This document shows positions 16,401 through 24,594 of a stretch of DNA of 36,930 nucleotides, piece after piece. Made by a program: the position numbers and the translations under genes. This stretch comes from a virus, in IMG/VR virus record IMGVR_UViG_3300035070_004509, positions 1 through 36,930 of that record. The stretch is one strand, 5' to 3'. Every line of letters starts with the position of its first letter. Position 1 is the first letter of the stretch. Below the pieces are notes generated by a model that was not told the DNA's origin, searched no databases, and was given only the letters and a program-made list of their open reading frames with translations.

Positions 16401-16444
16401 CTCAAAAAGTGGTTGCTGATAGTAATCGGTTTGCGGCTACATAA
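13409..16444 (+). CDS. Tail nozzle / packaged-DNA stabilisation protein
   Basis: A 1011-residue protein with ATG at 13409 after AAGGCGG. The opening, KIPLSLVTGMDTKTDEFNSTSFKLLENLKTHK, and the early GYG-like KRYGHQELSKS are the signature of the tail-hub family that includes podovirus nozzle and P22 gp10-type proteins. The rest is almost entirely beta-rich, with many Ser/Thr/Asn repeats and short YNY/SST motifs, consistent with a propeller-like fold. Six copies should form the short tail tube below the adaptor and close the packaged head. It is the last gene of the capsid-tail unit. A promoter-like site (copy 3) follows directly. Confidence 0.82.
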   Translation: MSLQKQKIPLSLVTGMDTKTDEFNSTSFKLLENLKTHKPQSLLKRYGHQELSKSVIGIATTQSDIASANYLLNSNNSLLLASSTGTYNYSAVQNKWLNLNQATYTNSINSELAACEYSEDSIISGKGLLYDTKYVENANYIVTTSLSSEYISPSQFNRNLNIKIENKTEKTTVIQDIISLTTSGTNPVSLEIFPTYCLVIYRDSTVVRILKYTFSSTTITSADTVFLSGISSSLYFDTCNDGTHTYFAAVDGASNNVYIYKIASDLTSSNVTYADSGYTKANSLQVGFYSGGLRLAYFDSDASKNIRHVGYTTALVQSYAPADLNSTPTNGFVRAVSFISDNTNTYFFYTICEAETTYSGTFPITYGTGQNHLYTKVLLDSNNTVTTAETEVLREVLVQTRPEIINNNIYLGITKIWGQYHIKPFQTYFVLAINKTSLKQTIAGKSLYLEYKPFLPLNGYSLQKFYKSSEKLTLSLPKTTSVLSETLYAVNTNTAEQYTDIVRASFDYDYNALTQTNLNGGLYISGSVLKYYDGKSLVEDNFLDEPYIYGVTSVAGTLSSGVYSIYAVSKWVDNFGNIHRGVPVNYTQSLSTGFQLSLGGTFITQKQNLQLEIYMTAADGSIPYLQNTLNYTTVASKGLALLFDADSDIKTNTEVLYTVSGELENDPATAAGFVTSFKNRIWTLDNNKIQYSKYLEEGYPISFNANFEIPLTAEGGNNIGLQGMDNVMVLFKENSIFIISGDGPNNTGEGSFSQPQPISSDVGCVEANSIISTPDGIMFKSEKGIYILNRGLYVSYIGAPVESYNADLILSSTLVNDLNEIRFLTNDNTVLCYDYYNKSWNIETYTDVVDMLVLGNTTYLVSSTGTVMKEDSTLFKDGSSHYNGKFETNWITVGSINVNGSMQTSAQGFQRLYTINVLGKYRSAHNLKVSLAYNYSDTVIDYATIVPTGTGVYQFEVKPSLQKCEAFKIIVEDTNQSGTGESMVISHILLEVGIKGSAQKVVADSNRFAAT

Positions 16445-16469
16445 TGCTATAATACAGCAATAATACACA

Positions 16470-16486
16470 TATAATTCAGACACATA
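16470..16486 (+). promoter_or_regulatory. Late promoter-like element, copy 3
   Basis: TATAAT at 16470-16475, TCA, then GACACATA at 16479-16486. If transcription starts seven bases after the -10 box (A at 16482), the leader before ATG 16490 is only eight bases. A second TATAAT (16448-16453) just upstream lacks the GACACA part. Confidence 0.72.
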
Positions 16487-16489
16487 CAT

Positions 16490-16819
16490 ATGGATGACAT
16501 TTATTTAAAGTATCGAAAAGAGCGAGAAGGAATTGAATATATTTTGGTAGAAGGTGCTTTTGCAACCTTTAAACCCCTAAAAGAGCATTTATACTTAGAG
16601 GACTTATACTGTATACCGGAATTAAGAGATTCTGGAATCATACATGACCTTGTTAACAAAGTTGAAGATATTGCCAAAAAAGCAGGTTACAAAAAAATAT
16701 TAGGTAGTGTAGATGTTTCTACCAAAAATGCAGAAGCTAATTTAGTAAGCTGCATAAAACATGGTTATAAAATTTTAAAATTAGATAATAGCCTAATTTG
16801 GCTAGAAAAGGAAATTTAA
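16490..16819 (+). CDS. Small GNAT-like acetyltransferase
   Basis: A 109-residue protein. The core LYLEDLYCIPELRDSGIIHDLVNKVEDIAKKAGYKKILGSV follows the GNAT order: strand 4, acetyl-CoA loop (here RDSGI in place of the usual R/Q-x-x-G-x-G/A), helix, then strand 5 with the C-terminal GYKIL and YKILKLDNSLIWLEK. The normal N-terminal substrate part is very short, so it may be a minimal or partly degenerate enzyme. No ribosome binding site precedes the ATG. Late promoter-like copy 3 ends four bases before it. The gene overlaps the next one by one base (TAATG). Confidence 0.6.
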   Translation: MDDIYLKYRKEREGIEYILVEGAFATFKPLKEHLYLEDLYCIPELRDSGIIHDLVNKVEDIAKKAGYKKILGSVDVSTKNAEANLVSCIKHGYKILKLDNSLIWLEKEI

Positions 16820-18339
16820 TGGGCGGCAAATCCGGGACACCTTTAGACGAAATTAATCCCTTTAATAAAGAAGGTGCAGTAGGTAAGTATAGTTATGGTG
16901 CTTTAGGCGGCATAGACACTTCCATTAAAGACCCTGCTGGCATGCAACAATATACAGACCTTGCAAACCAGGCCCAGCAAACATATGGACAAAATCAAAA
17001 ATTTCTACAAGAAAATGTTGACCCACAACGTAAAAGTTTGTTAACAGCACTTGCTGAACAAGCTTCAGGAAAAGCACCTTCAGTTGCAGAAGCTCAGCTT
17101 AAATCAGCTTTTGACACCAGTTTAAAAAACCAATTGGCATTAGCACGTTCTCAAAGAGGCGGAAATGCCGGACTTGCAGCCAGAAATATTTCAAATGTAG
17201 CAGCACAACAACAGCAAAATTTAGCTCAACAAGGCGCTATTGCAAAACTACAAGAACGTCAACAGGCACAAAATGCTTTGTCAAGCCAAATTAAAAATGA
17301 ACAAGATTATGGTGTTGATACACTAAGTGCAGCACTAGGCTCACAAGCAAATGTTGCCACTATGCAAAATGCTCAACGTGACCGAAATGATAAAAGAAAT
17401 AAAGATTTACTTGGCGGAGGCATACAAGCAGTAACTTCTATGTTTGGATTAGCAAAAGGCGGCCAGGTACAGTATTTAGCAGAAGGCGGCCAGGTAAAAT
17501 CCAAAAAAGAGTTTTATAAACAGTTAAAAGCATGTGGTGGAAAAGTTCAGAAAAAAGCACAAGGTGGAGCTATAGACGTCGGAGATGTTTCAGCATTTGC
17601 AAAAGGTGCTTCTGACAATAACGAAATTGATAACAGTATTGGCGGCGTTAGTAAAAAGAAAAAGCCAACAGATGAATCTGGTAAAGACATGGCCGGTATG
17701 GCAGACCTTGCTAAAGTTGCCTTTGTGGCAGCAGAAGGCGGCCAGGTAAATGATAACCAGGTTGAAAAAGTGTCTGAAATGGAAGACGAAATCGCTAAGA
17801 AAATTTTCAAAGAACGCGGTAGCATAGCGCTCCAAAAGTATTTGCAGAACAAAAAAAGATTACCAGCGGCAGAACCTGTGCAGGAGAAGGCTGAAGGCGG
17901 CCAAATATTGCCAGAAAACATGACTCCAGAAGAGAAAAAAATGTATTTGGAGCATGGTCCTGAAGCTGTGGAAAATGCACGTAAAAACAAAAAAATGCGT
18001 GATAACATGTTTAACCTACCGGAGCAAGAATATAAAGCTGAAGGTGGCCTAATGTTACAGGCCGGTGGAGTACCAGGAACTGCAAAACATGTAGGAGACA
18101 ACTATGCCAACGATAAAGTGCCGGCAATGTTAAGTCCTGGTGAAGTTGTGGTACCCAGGTCAGTAATTGCAGACGGGCCAAAAGCTGCAGCAATATTTGT
18201 AGAAAAAGCTTCAAAAGACAAAAACTACAATGCTGAAAATTATGCCCAAGAAAGACCAAGTTTTATTAAAGCATTAGGCGGCATGAAGAAAAAAGAATCT
18301 GATTACGAAAATTTCAAAAAAATGATTAGAGGAAGGTAA
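16819..18339 (+). CDS. Internal virion / ejection-type protein with Gly-Gly repeat motifs
   Basis: A 506-residue protein starting at ATG 16819 in a TAATG overlap. Residues 1-200 are Ala/Gln-rich helices (AQQTYGQNQKFLQENV, LALARSQRGGNAGLAARNISN), with a short hydrophobic Gly stretch near residue 205 (LLGGGIQAVTSMFGLAKGG). The second half contains at least five AEGGQ-like pieces (LAKGGQV, LAEGGQV, AAEGGQV, KAEGGQI, KAEGGLM). It ends with VPAMLSPGEVVVPRSVI, a module found in many phage tail and ejection proteins. It heads the ejection-protein block with the next two genes. These are thought to leave the virion and help DNA cross the envelope. The exact role is not shown. Confidence 0.68.
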   Translation: MGGKSGTPLDEINPFNKEGAVGKYSYGALGGIDTSIKDPAGMQQYTDLANQAQQTYGQNQKFLQENVDPQRKSLLTALAEQASGKAPSVAEAQLKSAFDTSLKNQLALARSQRGGNAGLAARNISNVAAQQQQNLAQQGAIAKLQERQQAQNALSSQIKNEQDYGVDTLSAALGSQANVATMQNAQRDRNDKRNKDLLGGGIQAVTSMFGLAKGGQVQYLAEGGQVKSKKEFYKQLKACGGKVQKKAQGGAIDVGDVSAFAKGASDNNEIDNSIGGVSKKKKPTDESGKDMAGMADLAKVAFVAAEGGQVNDNQVEKVSEMEDEIAKKIFKERGSIALQKYLQNKKRLPAAEPVQEKAEGGQILPENMTPEEKKMYLEHGPEAVENARKNKKMRDNMFNLPEQEYKAEGGLMLQAGGVPGTAKHVGDNYANDKVPAMLSPGEVVVPRSVIADGPKAAAIFVEKASKDKNYNAENYAQERPSFIKALGGMKKKESDYENFKKMIRGR

Positions 18340-18340
18340 C

Positions 18341-19948
18341 ATGGCAGAAGATACTTCAATATGGAATATGTCCGTTCAGGACGCTGTGCAAGACCCTAGA
18401 GTTCAAAATGCTGCCTCTGCAGTTGGAAATGTTTTAACATCTAATCCACAAGAAATATTGCAACAAGCAATGACAGAACAGGTTCCAATAAATCCAAATT
18501 CACCATTACAAAATCCTCCAGTAGACCCAACACAAATGGACCCTCAGACTCAATCCACCATTTTAGGTGCAGCAAATCCTCCTAAATTTCAAGCTCCACA
18601 AAATCCAATGTCGAATGTTCCTCCTGCGGCTGAAGAAGTTCAACAATATGCTTCAGATATGCAAAAACCAGTTGAATCAGTTTCGGTACTGCCACAGTCA
18701 CAAGACCCATTTGCTGGTATAAACATGCAAATTGGCGCACAAAGAGATTTAGGCAGAGCAGCTCAAACTTTAGAAAAATCTAGACAAGAACAGTTAGCTA
18801 AAACTGAAGAAGTGCAAGCTCAAAGAATTGCCCAATACGCAGATGTTTCTCAAAAATATAATCAGGAACTTAACAGCCGGATGCAGGCAATTGACGACGA
18901 GCTAAAAAAAGTAGAAGCAGACGCCCTAAATGCCCGCAAAAGTACTGCTGACTTATTTGCAGAAAAATCTACAGGACAAAAAGTTGCTGCTGGCATTGCT
19001 ATGTTACTAGGTGTTGCTCATGCAGGTTTAGGCGGCGGTAACGGAGGCAACCTAGGCGTCCAACTAATTGAACAGTCTTTGCAAAAAGATAGAGATTTGA
19101 ATTTACAAAAATATGCTCAGTCTAAAGAAATGTTAAACTTAAAGCGTCAAAATTCAGATGATTATGCTGAAATGATGAGTAGGCAGGAGGCTGTGGCTGA
19201 TAAAGCCCAACTGTTACAACTCCAAGCTATTGAAACAAAATTAAAACAAGCCGAAAGTGTTTATAGAGGTTCTGCTGCCGGTGCAAATGCAAAAAATGCT
19301 TTGGGACAGCTAACCATGGTTAAACAAGAAATGATAAACAGAATTGCCCAGCAACAAGCATTAAACAACTTAATGAATGGTGCTGCAGGTAGTGACATTG
19401 ACCAACTTCCACCACAAGCTATAGCAGCAATTTCTGGTAAAAACATTGTTGACGTAATTCAAGAGCGTGAAAAACGGTCAGTAAGAATTCCAGGCCAAGA
19501 AAAGCCATATTATGTATCAAAAGAAACAAATGTTAAAGAAGCTAATGACATTGTCATGGCAAATTCTGAAATTCAAGATGCCTTAGCAGATATGCAAAAA
19601 ATTGTTGCTGAAGACCCTGTTTTAGTAAAAGGCGGAAGCTGGACAAAATCCGGTCAAGCAGCTCAAGCATCATTTGGGCGTATTACTGCCGCAATGAAAA
19701 AAGCAGAAGCACTTGGAGCATTGGATAATGGTGTTATAAACCTGGTATCTGGCATTATAAAAAATCCAACTAGCTTAATAAACCAAAATGATTATGCTAA
19801 AATTAAAAAGCAGTTTCAAGATTCAGCAGACTATAAACTTCAACCTTTATTAAAAGGCTACAAGCCAAATGCTGGAAAAACATTTAAATTTAAAGAAGCT
19901 AAACCAGGTACTGTTGACACTATGTTTAAAAGGTATTTGCCCAAGTAA
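18341..19948 (+). CDS. Internal virion protein, helical
   Basis: A 535-residue protein with ATG one base after the preceding stop and AGAGGAAGG upstream. The first 110 residues are Pro/Gln-rich and probably flexible. Residues 125-215 are a long charged helix with a following Gly/Ala membrane-like stretch (VAAGIAMLLGVAHAGLGGGNGG). The rest is mostly helical, with coiled-coil potential. Length, composition and position between two other Ala/Gly-rich proteins fit a DNA-ejection (internal core) protein. No lytic transglycosylase or peptidase motif is visible, so a peptidoglycan-degrading role is not supported. Confidence 0.65.
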   Translation: MAEDTSIWNMSVQDAVQDPRVQNAASAVGNVLTSNPQEILQQAMTEQVPINPNSPLQNPPVDPTQMDPQTQSTILGAANPPKFQAPQNPMSNVPPAAEEVQQYASDMQKPVESVSVLPQSQDPFAGINMQIGAQRDLGRAAQTLEKSRQEQLAKTEEVQAQRIAQYADVSQKYNQELNSRMQAIDDELKKVEADALNARKSTADLFAEKSTGQKVAAGIAMLLGVAHAGLGGGNGGNLGVQLIEQSLQKDRDLNLQKYAQSKEMLNLKRQNSDDYAEMMSRQEAVADKAQLLQLQAIETKLKQAESVYRGSAAGANAKNALGQLTMVKQEMINRIAQQQALNNLMNGAAGSDIDQLPPQAIAAISGKNIVDVIQEREKRSVRIPGQEKPYYVSKETNVKEANDIVMANSEIQDALADMQKIVAEDPVLVKGGSWTKSGQAAQASFGRITAAMKKAEALGALDNGVINLVSGIIKNPTSLINQNDYAKIKKQFQDSADYKLQPLLKGYKPNAGKTFKFKEAKPGTVDTMFKRYLPK

Positions 19949-19954
19949 TATTGC

Positions 19955-19971
19955 TATAATTTTGTCACAAG
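19955..19971 (+). promoter_or_regulatory. Late promoter-like element, copy 4
   Basis: TATAAT at 19955-19960, TTT, then GTCACAAG at 19964-19971. It precedes the large ejection-protein gene at 19989, which has a normal AAGGA ribosome binding site. It is the most divergent copy in the 3' half. Confidence 0.62.
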
Positions 19972-19988
19972 TGTAACAAGGAAGCTAA

Positions 19989-22331
19989 ATGTCCAACACT
20001 ATTAAAATAAAAGATAAGTTGCACAACACTGAAGTTGTAGTCCCAATGGATGAAGTTGGTCCATTAGTTAAATCTGGTAGATATGAACTTCCACTTGGTA
20101 AAACAATGCCAGTTTTGAACCCTGATGGACAGTTAGGTGAAATTTCTACTGAACAATATACTGAAGCATTAGATGCCGGGTATGTACCTGCGACTTCTGT
20201 AGACATACAAAAGAAAATTGATAAAGATACTTATGGAGACAGTCCGTTACAAACTGCTGTTGAACGTGCAGCAGGTGCAGCATCTTTTGGATTAACTGAT
20301 TTTGCGGCCTCAAAAATTGCCCCACATTATGCTGAAGAAATGGCTAAACGTGAAGAGTATAATCCAGTTTCTGCATTTGTCGGAGAAGCTGCGGGTGTTA
20401 TAGGGCCTGCATTATTAACAGGTGGGACTTCCACTGCCGCGAAAGTAATTTCAGCACCTGCAAAAGTTGCAGAAAAAATTGCAGCAAAAACAACAGCGAC
20501 AATTGCCAAAACCATGCCAAAAAATGCACTTGCAACCAAAATCATTTCTGAAATGGTGCCACGAGCTGCTGGTATGGGTGTTGAAGGTGCATTATATGGA
20601 GCAGGTAGCGCACTTTCTGATGTCAGTTTAGGTAACATTGATGCCACCACTGAAGCAGTTTTAGGTGAAATTGGCCTAAACACATTTTTAGGTGCCGGGC
20701 TAGGAGCTGGTATTGGTGCTGCTAGTTTATTAGTAAAACCAGTTGTTCAAAAAGTTACTGGTTTCGGCAATGTAAAAGCTTTGGCAAATGAATATGCTGG
20801 ACTAGGTACAAAAACTGCACAGAAAAAAATTGCTGGGCGCGGTATTCAAGATAGTGAAGTTGCTGATTTACTGGTAAACAAAATGGGCCTTCAGGTAACA
20901 GATAATTCCGACGATATTTTGGCAAAACTTTCAAATTTACAAGACGATGCTGGCTCCCGTATTGGAGCAGCCCTTGAACAAATGAAACAAGCTGACCCTC
21001 AGGCCCTACCTAGCATTGGAGACTTCAGAAAAAAGTTGTTTGGCTCCTTAGATGAAATGGCCGAAGAACTAAGGCTAAACGGCAAATCTATTGTTGGCGA
21101 AACTGATAAGGTAAATTTCCTAACCGGATTAAAATCAGAAATAGATGACATGTTTGGGCTGACTGGACTAGCAGATAAAGAAGTAAAGGCCGCTGCTGCC
21201 ACAAAACTTGACGTAGACTCCCTGCAACGCATAAGACAATCTCTGGACTCAAACGCTAAATTTGCAAGTACTGCCGAAAACTTTAAACCCGATGTTTACA
21301 AAGAATTAAGGAAACCGGTTCGCGAGATGTTAGATGAAGTTGCAGAAAAAGTTTCTCCTGAATTGAAACAGGCCTTGAAACAGGCTAACCGCGATTATTT
21401 TATTTCTACCTCAATAGAACCTTTTTTAAAATCTAAATTAACGTCTACTGCTAACAAATATGGTTTTGATATTAAGGACGCTGTTTACAGTATTCCAGCA
21501 TTAATGTCTGGGCACGGCGCATTTATACCACTTATTATAGCAGGCAAGAAAACATTAGAATCACAAGCTGGAAAAAATGCTAGATTAATTTATAGCATGA
21601 AATTAGCAGAACAAAACACTGCTAAAAACATTGGTAAAAGCATGCACAACTTTTTTGTATCCGGCACCAAGGCCGTAAGACCAGTTTTGTATAAATTTAA
21701 TCAAAATAAGAAACAAAGTGAACAAGATGCTTACGAAGCATATGCTGACAAAGTACGAAAATATGCTGAAAATCCAGAAATGTATTTGCAAGAAATAAAT
21801 GCTAAAAATGTTGACTTGCACAGGGAAATTCCAAACATTGTAGCTAATGCTGAAGTAAAAGGCATAAATGCCATTAATTTCCTGAATAGCAAGTTGCCAA
21901 GACAAAAGTCAGAATTTGGTGTAATAAATAGACCTTTTAGGCCAACATCTCAGCAGTTAGCAAAATTTGCAAGATACGCTGAAATTGTAGAAAATCCTAA
22001 GGCAGCATTACAACATTTACAGGCTGGTACATTAACAAAAGAAAATGTAGAGGCTCTAAAGGCCGTTTATCCAGAAATTTACAAACAAGTTGTTAGTACT
22101 GCAGCAACATATATAGACAAATATGGTGCAAAATTACCATATAATAAGAAAGTGCAGTTGGGCTTAGTACTTGGAGTTCCAATAGACGCCTCTATGACCA
22201 CAAAAGCATTAAGGAATTTCCAGGCCGGGTATTTACAGCAACCAGACCAAAACTCCGGCGCAGTAAACAGCACAGTAACCGGCTTAAAAGAGTTAGATAA
22301 GTCTAATCGCATGATGGGCAAAGAGCAATAG
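19989..22331 (+). CDS. Large internal virion / ejection protein
   Basis: A 780-residue protein with ATG at 19989 after CAAGGAAGC. The N-terminal 80 residues resemble a small beta domain (KIKDKLHNTEVVVPMDEVG). Residues 85-260 contain several Ala/Gly-rich hydrophobic stretches with glycine-zipper character (AAGAASFGLTDFAASKIA, FLGAGLGAGIGAASLLV) that could insert into membranes. The remainder is long charged helix (AEELRLNGKSIVGETDKVNF, LKQALKQANRDYF). Podovirus ejection proteins form a channel across the cell envelope and have just this mix of amphipathic and Gly-zipper segments. No enzymatic motif is seen. It has its own upstream promoter-like site. Confidence 0.7.
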   Translation: MSNTIKIKDKLHNTEVVVPMDEVGPLVKSGRYELPLGKTMPVLNPDGQLGEISTEQYTEALDAGYVPATSVDIQKKIDKDTYGDSPLQTAVERAAGAASFGLTDFAASKIAPHYAEEMAKREEYNPVSAFVGEAAGVIGPALLTGGTSTAAKVISAPAKVAEKIAAKTTATIAKTMPKNALATKIISEMVPRAAGMGVEGALYGAGSALSDVSLGNIDATTEAVLGEIGLNTFLGAGLGAGIGAASLLVKPVVQKVTGFGNVKALANEYAGLGTKTAQKKIAGRGIQDSEVADLLVNKMGLQVTDNSDDILAKLSNLQDDAGSRIGAALEQMKQADPQALPSIGDFRKKLFGSLDEMAEELRLNGKSIVGETDKVNFLTGLKSEIDDMFGLTGLADKEVKAAAATKLDVDSLQRIRQSLDSNAKFASTAENFKPDVYKELRKPVREMLDEVAEKVSPELKQALKQANRDYFISTSIEPFLKSKLTSTANKYGFDIKDAVYSIPALMSGHGAFIPLIIAGKKTLESQAGKNARLIYSMKLAEQNTAKNIGKSMHNFFVSGTKAVRPVLYKFNQNKKQSEQDAYEAYADKVRKYAENPEMYLQEINAKNVDLHREIPNIVANAEVKGINAINFLNSKLPRQKSEFGVINRPFRPTSQQLAKFARYAEIVENPKAALQHLQAGTLTKENVEALKAVYPEIYKQVVSTAATYIDKYGAKLPYNKKVQLGLVLGVPIDASMTTKALRNFQAGYLQQPDQNSGAVNSTVTGLKELDKSNRMMGKEQ

Positions 22332-22373
22332 TTTCAGCATAGGTTAGCCTAAATGTAATCAGGTACAGCAATA

Positions 22374-22390
22374 TATAATTAAGTCACATA
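22374..22390 (+). promoter_or_regulatory. Late promoter-like element, copy 5
   Basis: TATAAT at 22374-22379, TAA, then GTCACATA at 22383-22390. It lies in the gap between the ejection block and the fibre/decoration block. ATG 22392 follows almost at once and opens a 22-codon reading frame. Confidence 0.7.
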
Positions 22391-22391
22391 T

Positions 22392-22460
22392 ATGGCAGAT
22401 AAGCTGCCCAATTACTGCCTAATCCAGGCAAGTAACAGCCTTAAAAGGGAGAAAAAATGA
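22392..22460 (+). CDS. Possible leader peptide, 22 residues
   Basis: A short frame (MADKLPNYCLIQ... ending KREKK) begins six bases after the predicted transcription start of promoter-like copy 5. Its TGA overlaps the ATG of the next gene (ATGA, 22457-22460). The next gene's ribosome binding site, AAAGGGAG, lies inside its last codons, so coupling is possible. There is no homology I recognise, and a chance frame of this length is quite possible. Confidence 0.35.
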   Translation: MADKLPNYCLIQASNSLKREKK

Positions 22461-22798
22461 GTAGAAAAGTTTCACATAGTTACACCATGCTAAATGCTGT
22501 AGCTGCCACATCCACCCAAACCAGTGAGGAAGTTTCTGTGTTTGGAGTAGACAAATTATCAATTCATGCAAAATTCTCCGCAAATAATTCAGGCACATTT
22601 ACACTCCAGGCTAAAAACAGTGAATCTGATTCTTGGTTCAATGTTGACTTTAATGTTGCCATGACCATTACTGCTGAAGCTGAAACATTAATGCTAATGA
22701 ATGAAGTACCTTTTGACAAAATAAAGTTAACATGGACTCCTTCTGCCGGTTCAGGCACATTAACAGCAGTTTTAAAAATGAAATCAACTGGCGCGTAA
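22457..22798 (+). CDS. Virion surface / fibre-associated protein
   Basis: A 113-residue protein with ATG at 22457 after AAAAGGGAG. It is almost wholly beta: SVFGVDKLSIHAKFSANNSGTFTLQAKNSESDSWFNVDF, then LNEVPFDKIKLTWTPSAGSGTLTAVLKMK. The pattern (strand, SGTFTLQAK, W-x-x-V/I, then K-x-x-W plus SGTLT) is a small jelly-roll-like fold common in phage tail and decoration proteins. The gene product at 24595 has the same pattern (GTVKIQASND ... W-x-D-I ... IRVVYTRSSGGSTTI). Likely a virion surface component. Which part of the particle it belongs to is unclear. Confidence 0.62.
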   Translation: MSRKVSHSYTMLNAVAATSTQTSEEVSVFGVDKLSIHAKFSANNSGTFTLQAKNSESDSWFNVDFNVAMTITAEAETLMLMNEVPFDKIKLTWTPSAGSGTLTAVLKMKSTGA

Positions 22799-22807
22799 GG
22801 AGCAAAC

Positions 22808-23674
22808 ATGACAATATTCACATTTCCAGGCGTACAAATTTCTACTGCAGGTTTAGCGACAGAAACTGAACAACAAGCTCAATCTGCATTACTGACAACA
22901 ATAGATGCTGATACCGGAAATATTTCTACGGAAATAGCTGCTATAAACACAAAAACTCCAGCTCTTGGACAGGCTTTAGCTGCAGCTTCCACACCGGTAG
23001 TATTAACTGCTGCACAAGTTTCAACACTTACTCCACAGACAGACGCACTTACAGATGTTCAACTACGGGCGTCTGCAGTTCCAGTTTCTGCTGCAAGTTT
23101 ACCATTACCAACAGACGCTGCTACACAAACAACTTTGGCAGCCTTAAATGCTAAAGTAACTGCGGTAAATACGGGCGCTGTAGTAGTATCGTCATCAGCT
23201 TTACCAACTGGTGCAGCAACAGAAACAACACTAGCCTCAATAGATTCAAAAATAACTGCTGTAAACACTGGAGCAGTAACAATTTCGGCGGCATTACCAG
23301 CAGGTGCAAACACTATTGGTGCAGTGACACAGTCTGGAACTTGGACTGTTCAGCCAGGTAACACTGCAAACACTACTGCTTGGTTAGTACAAGAAGAAAA
23401 ATCTACCACAGCCACTTTAGCAAATATTTCCGGAGCAACTTCAAGCACAACATTACAAGCTTCAAATTCTGCTCGTAAAGGCTGGTCAATTCATAATGAT
23501 TCATCAGCAATTTTATATGTGAAATTTGGTTCTGCAGCTTCAAGCACTTCATACACGGTAAAATTAATTGCAGATGCGTATTATGAGCTTCCAACAACTA
23601 GCGTTTACACAGGCATTATTACTGGAATTTGGGCAAGTGCTACTGGCTCCGCAAGAGTAACGGAGTTAACATAA
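22808..23674 (+). CDS. Head or tail fibre protein with repeated TTLAALNAKV units
   Basis: A 288-residue protein with ATG after AAGGAGC. Residues 1-60 are helical. The middle has near-repeats: ATQTTLAALNAKVTAVNTGAV at about 112 and ATETTLASIDSKITAVNTGAV at about 143, each followed by ALPxGA. These make a trimeric-type shaft often seen in phage fibre proteins. It ends in a beta domain (LQASNSARKGWSIHNDSSAI, ILYVKFGSAASSTSYTVKL, YELPTTSVYTGIITGIW), a module common in phage fibre or decoration proteins. It ends in a TAATG overlap with the next fibre gene. Host attachment or capsid decoration are both possible. Confidence 0.68.
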   Translation: MTIFTFPGVQISTAGLATETEQQAQSALLTTIDADTGNISTEIAAINTKTPALGQALAAASTPVVLTAAQVSTLTPQTDALTDVQLRASAVPVSAASLPLPTDAATQTTLAALNAKVTAVNTGAVVVSSSALPTGAATETTLASIDSKITAVNTGAVTISAALPAGANTIGAVTQSGTWTVQPGNTANTTAWLVQEEKSTTATLANISGATSSTTLQASNSARKGWSIHNDSSAILYVKFGSAASSTSYTVKLIADAYYELPTTSVYTGIITGIWASATGSARVTELT

Positions 23675-24441
23675 TGCCTATTTATAATCCTAATACCGCA
23701 CCTTCAGTTATTTTAACAGTTGCTTCAAAAACAACAACATACACAGCTACAACAAGCGACGATGTTATTTTAGCTGATACATCGGGCGGAGCTTGGACAT
23801 TAACATTATACGCAGCAAGTGGAAATTCGGGAAAAGTTTTAACAATCAAAAAAACGACTTCTGATTTCTCAGCTTTAACAATAGATGCTAATGATTCAGA
23901 GACAATAGACGGTCAGGCAACAACAACAGTTAATACGCAATTTGAAGCCTTAAAGATAATTTGTGATGGAACTAATTGGCATATTTTAGAGAGAAAATTT
24001 GACCAAACTCCGCAATCTTTTACCATGTCAATTACTGGACAGACTTCTGACCCAACAAAGGGCACAACAACAACAGACCAAGCGTTTTGGACGCGTGAAG
24101 GAAAGTATATTTATATAACATTTAATTATGTGCAAACCGGTTCTGGCGCCGATGGAACTGGTTATTATATATATAACATCCCATCAGGTCTAACTATAGA
24201 CACAAATTATGCGACCACTAACAACAATGCAAATCAAGTAGGGTTTGGTAGCGCCTATAATGGAAGTACATTTGTAAAAGGTCCAATGGAAATAATTAGC
24301 TCAACTGGTTTAGTTATGACTGGTTTTAGCGACACAACAGCGCCTAATCAAATAGGTTCTGCTTTTTATCAATTAAGCGGAGCTAGTATAATATATGGTT
24401 TTTTTGCTAAGGTACCTATTTCCGGCTGGAAAGGTAACTAA
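23674..24441 (+). CDS. Fibre-like structural protein
   Basis: A 255-residue protein. I chose ATG 23674 in the TAATG overlap because MPIYNPN fits a virion protein start. The first 90 residues have the motif SDDVILADTSGGAWTLTLYAASGNSGKVLTIKKT, with a following DANDSETIDGQATTTVN and WHILE. This is a beta-helix-like domain found in many phage fibre and spike proteins. The C-terminal 130 residues (FWTREGKYIYITFNYV, YYIYNIPSGLTID, FVKGPMEIIS) are another beta domain, possibly for receptor binding. It lies in the fibre block. The receptor is unknown. Confidence 0.7.
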   Translation: MPIYNPNTAPSVILTVASKTTTYTATTSDDVILADTSGGAWTLTLYAASGNSGKVLTIKKTTSDFSALTIDANDSETIDGQATTTVNTQFEALKIICDGTNWHILERKFDQTPQSFTMSITGQTSDPTKGTTTTDQAFWTREGKYIYITFNYVQTGSGADGTGYYIYNIPSGLTIDTNYATTNNNANQVGFGSAYNGSTFVKGPMEIISSTGLVMTGFSDTTAPNQIGSAFYQLSGASIIYGFFAKVPISGWKGN

Positions 24442-24515
24442 TGGTTCACATCAAGAAAATATATCTGGCAAAACGGCAAAAAAATGCATACGCAATCAAG
24501 GGTGTAAAAAAATAG
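24441..24515 (+). CDS. Possible tiny basic protein, 24 residues
   Basis: ATG 24441 overlaps the preceding stop (TAATG) and opens 24 codons rich in Lys and Arg (MVHIKKIYLAKRQKNAY...). There is an AAAGG upstream. The region to 24594 holds only this frame, a 13-codon frame at 24572, and a 20-base tandem repeat. It may be a remnant of a lost gene. Confidence 0.3.
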   Translation: MVHIKKIYLAKRQKNAYAIKGVKK

Positions 24516-24520
24516 GCCAG

Positions 24521-24560
24521 GCAGAATTTGCCAGAAAAAGGCAGAATTTGCCAGAAAACA
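24521..24560 (+). repeat. 20-base direct tandem repeat
   Basis: Two adjacent copies of GCAGAATTTGCCAGAAAAAG, the second differing at the last two bases. It lies in the short non-coding or decayed stretch before the gene at 24595. Confidence 0.85.
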
Positions 24561-24594
24561 GAATAAAAAACATGTTAGAAAAAGGACGGTCAAA

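Noticed and set aside
17547-18101. Long - strand frame (184 codons) opposite the ejection protein
   Set aside because: It is antisense to a clear + strand gene with protein-like repeats, has no ribosome site, and has biased Ser/Pro/Phe content typical of a shadow frame.
22808-24441. Diversity-generating retroelement targets in the fibre genes
   Set aside because: No reverse transcriptase, template repeat or variable-region end sequence is visible in the window.
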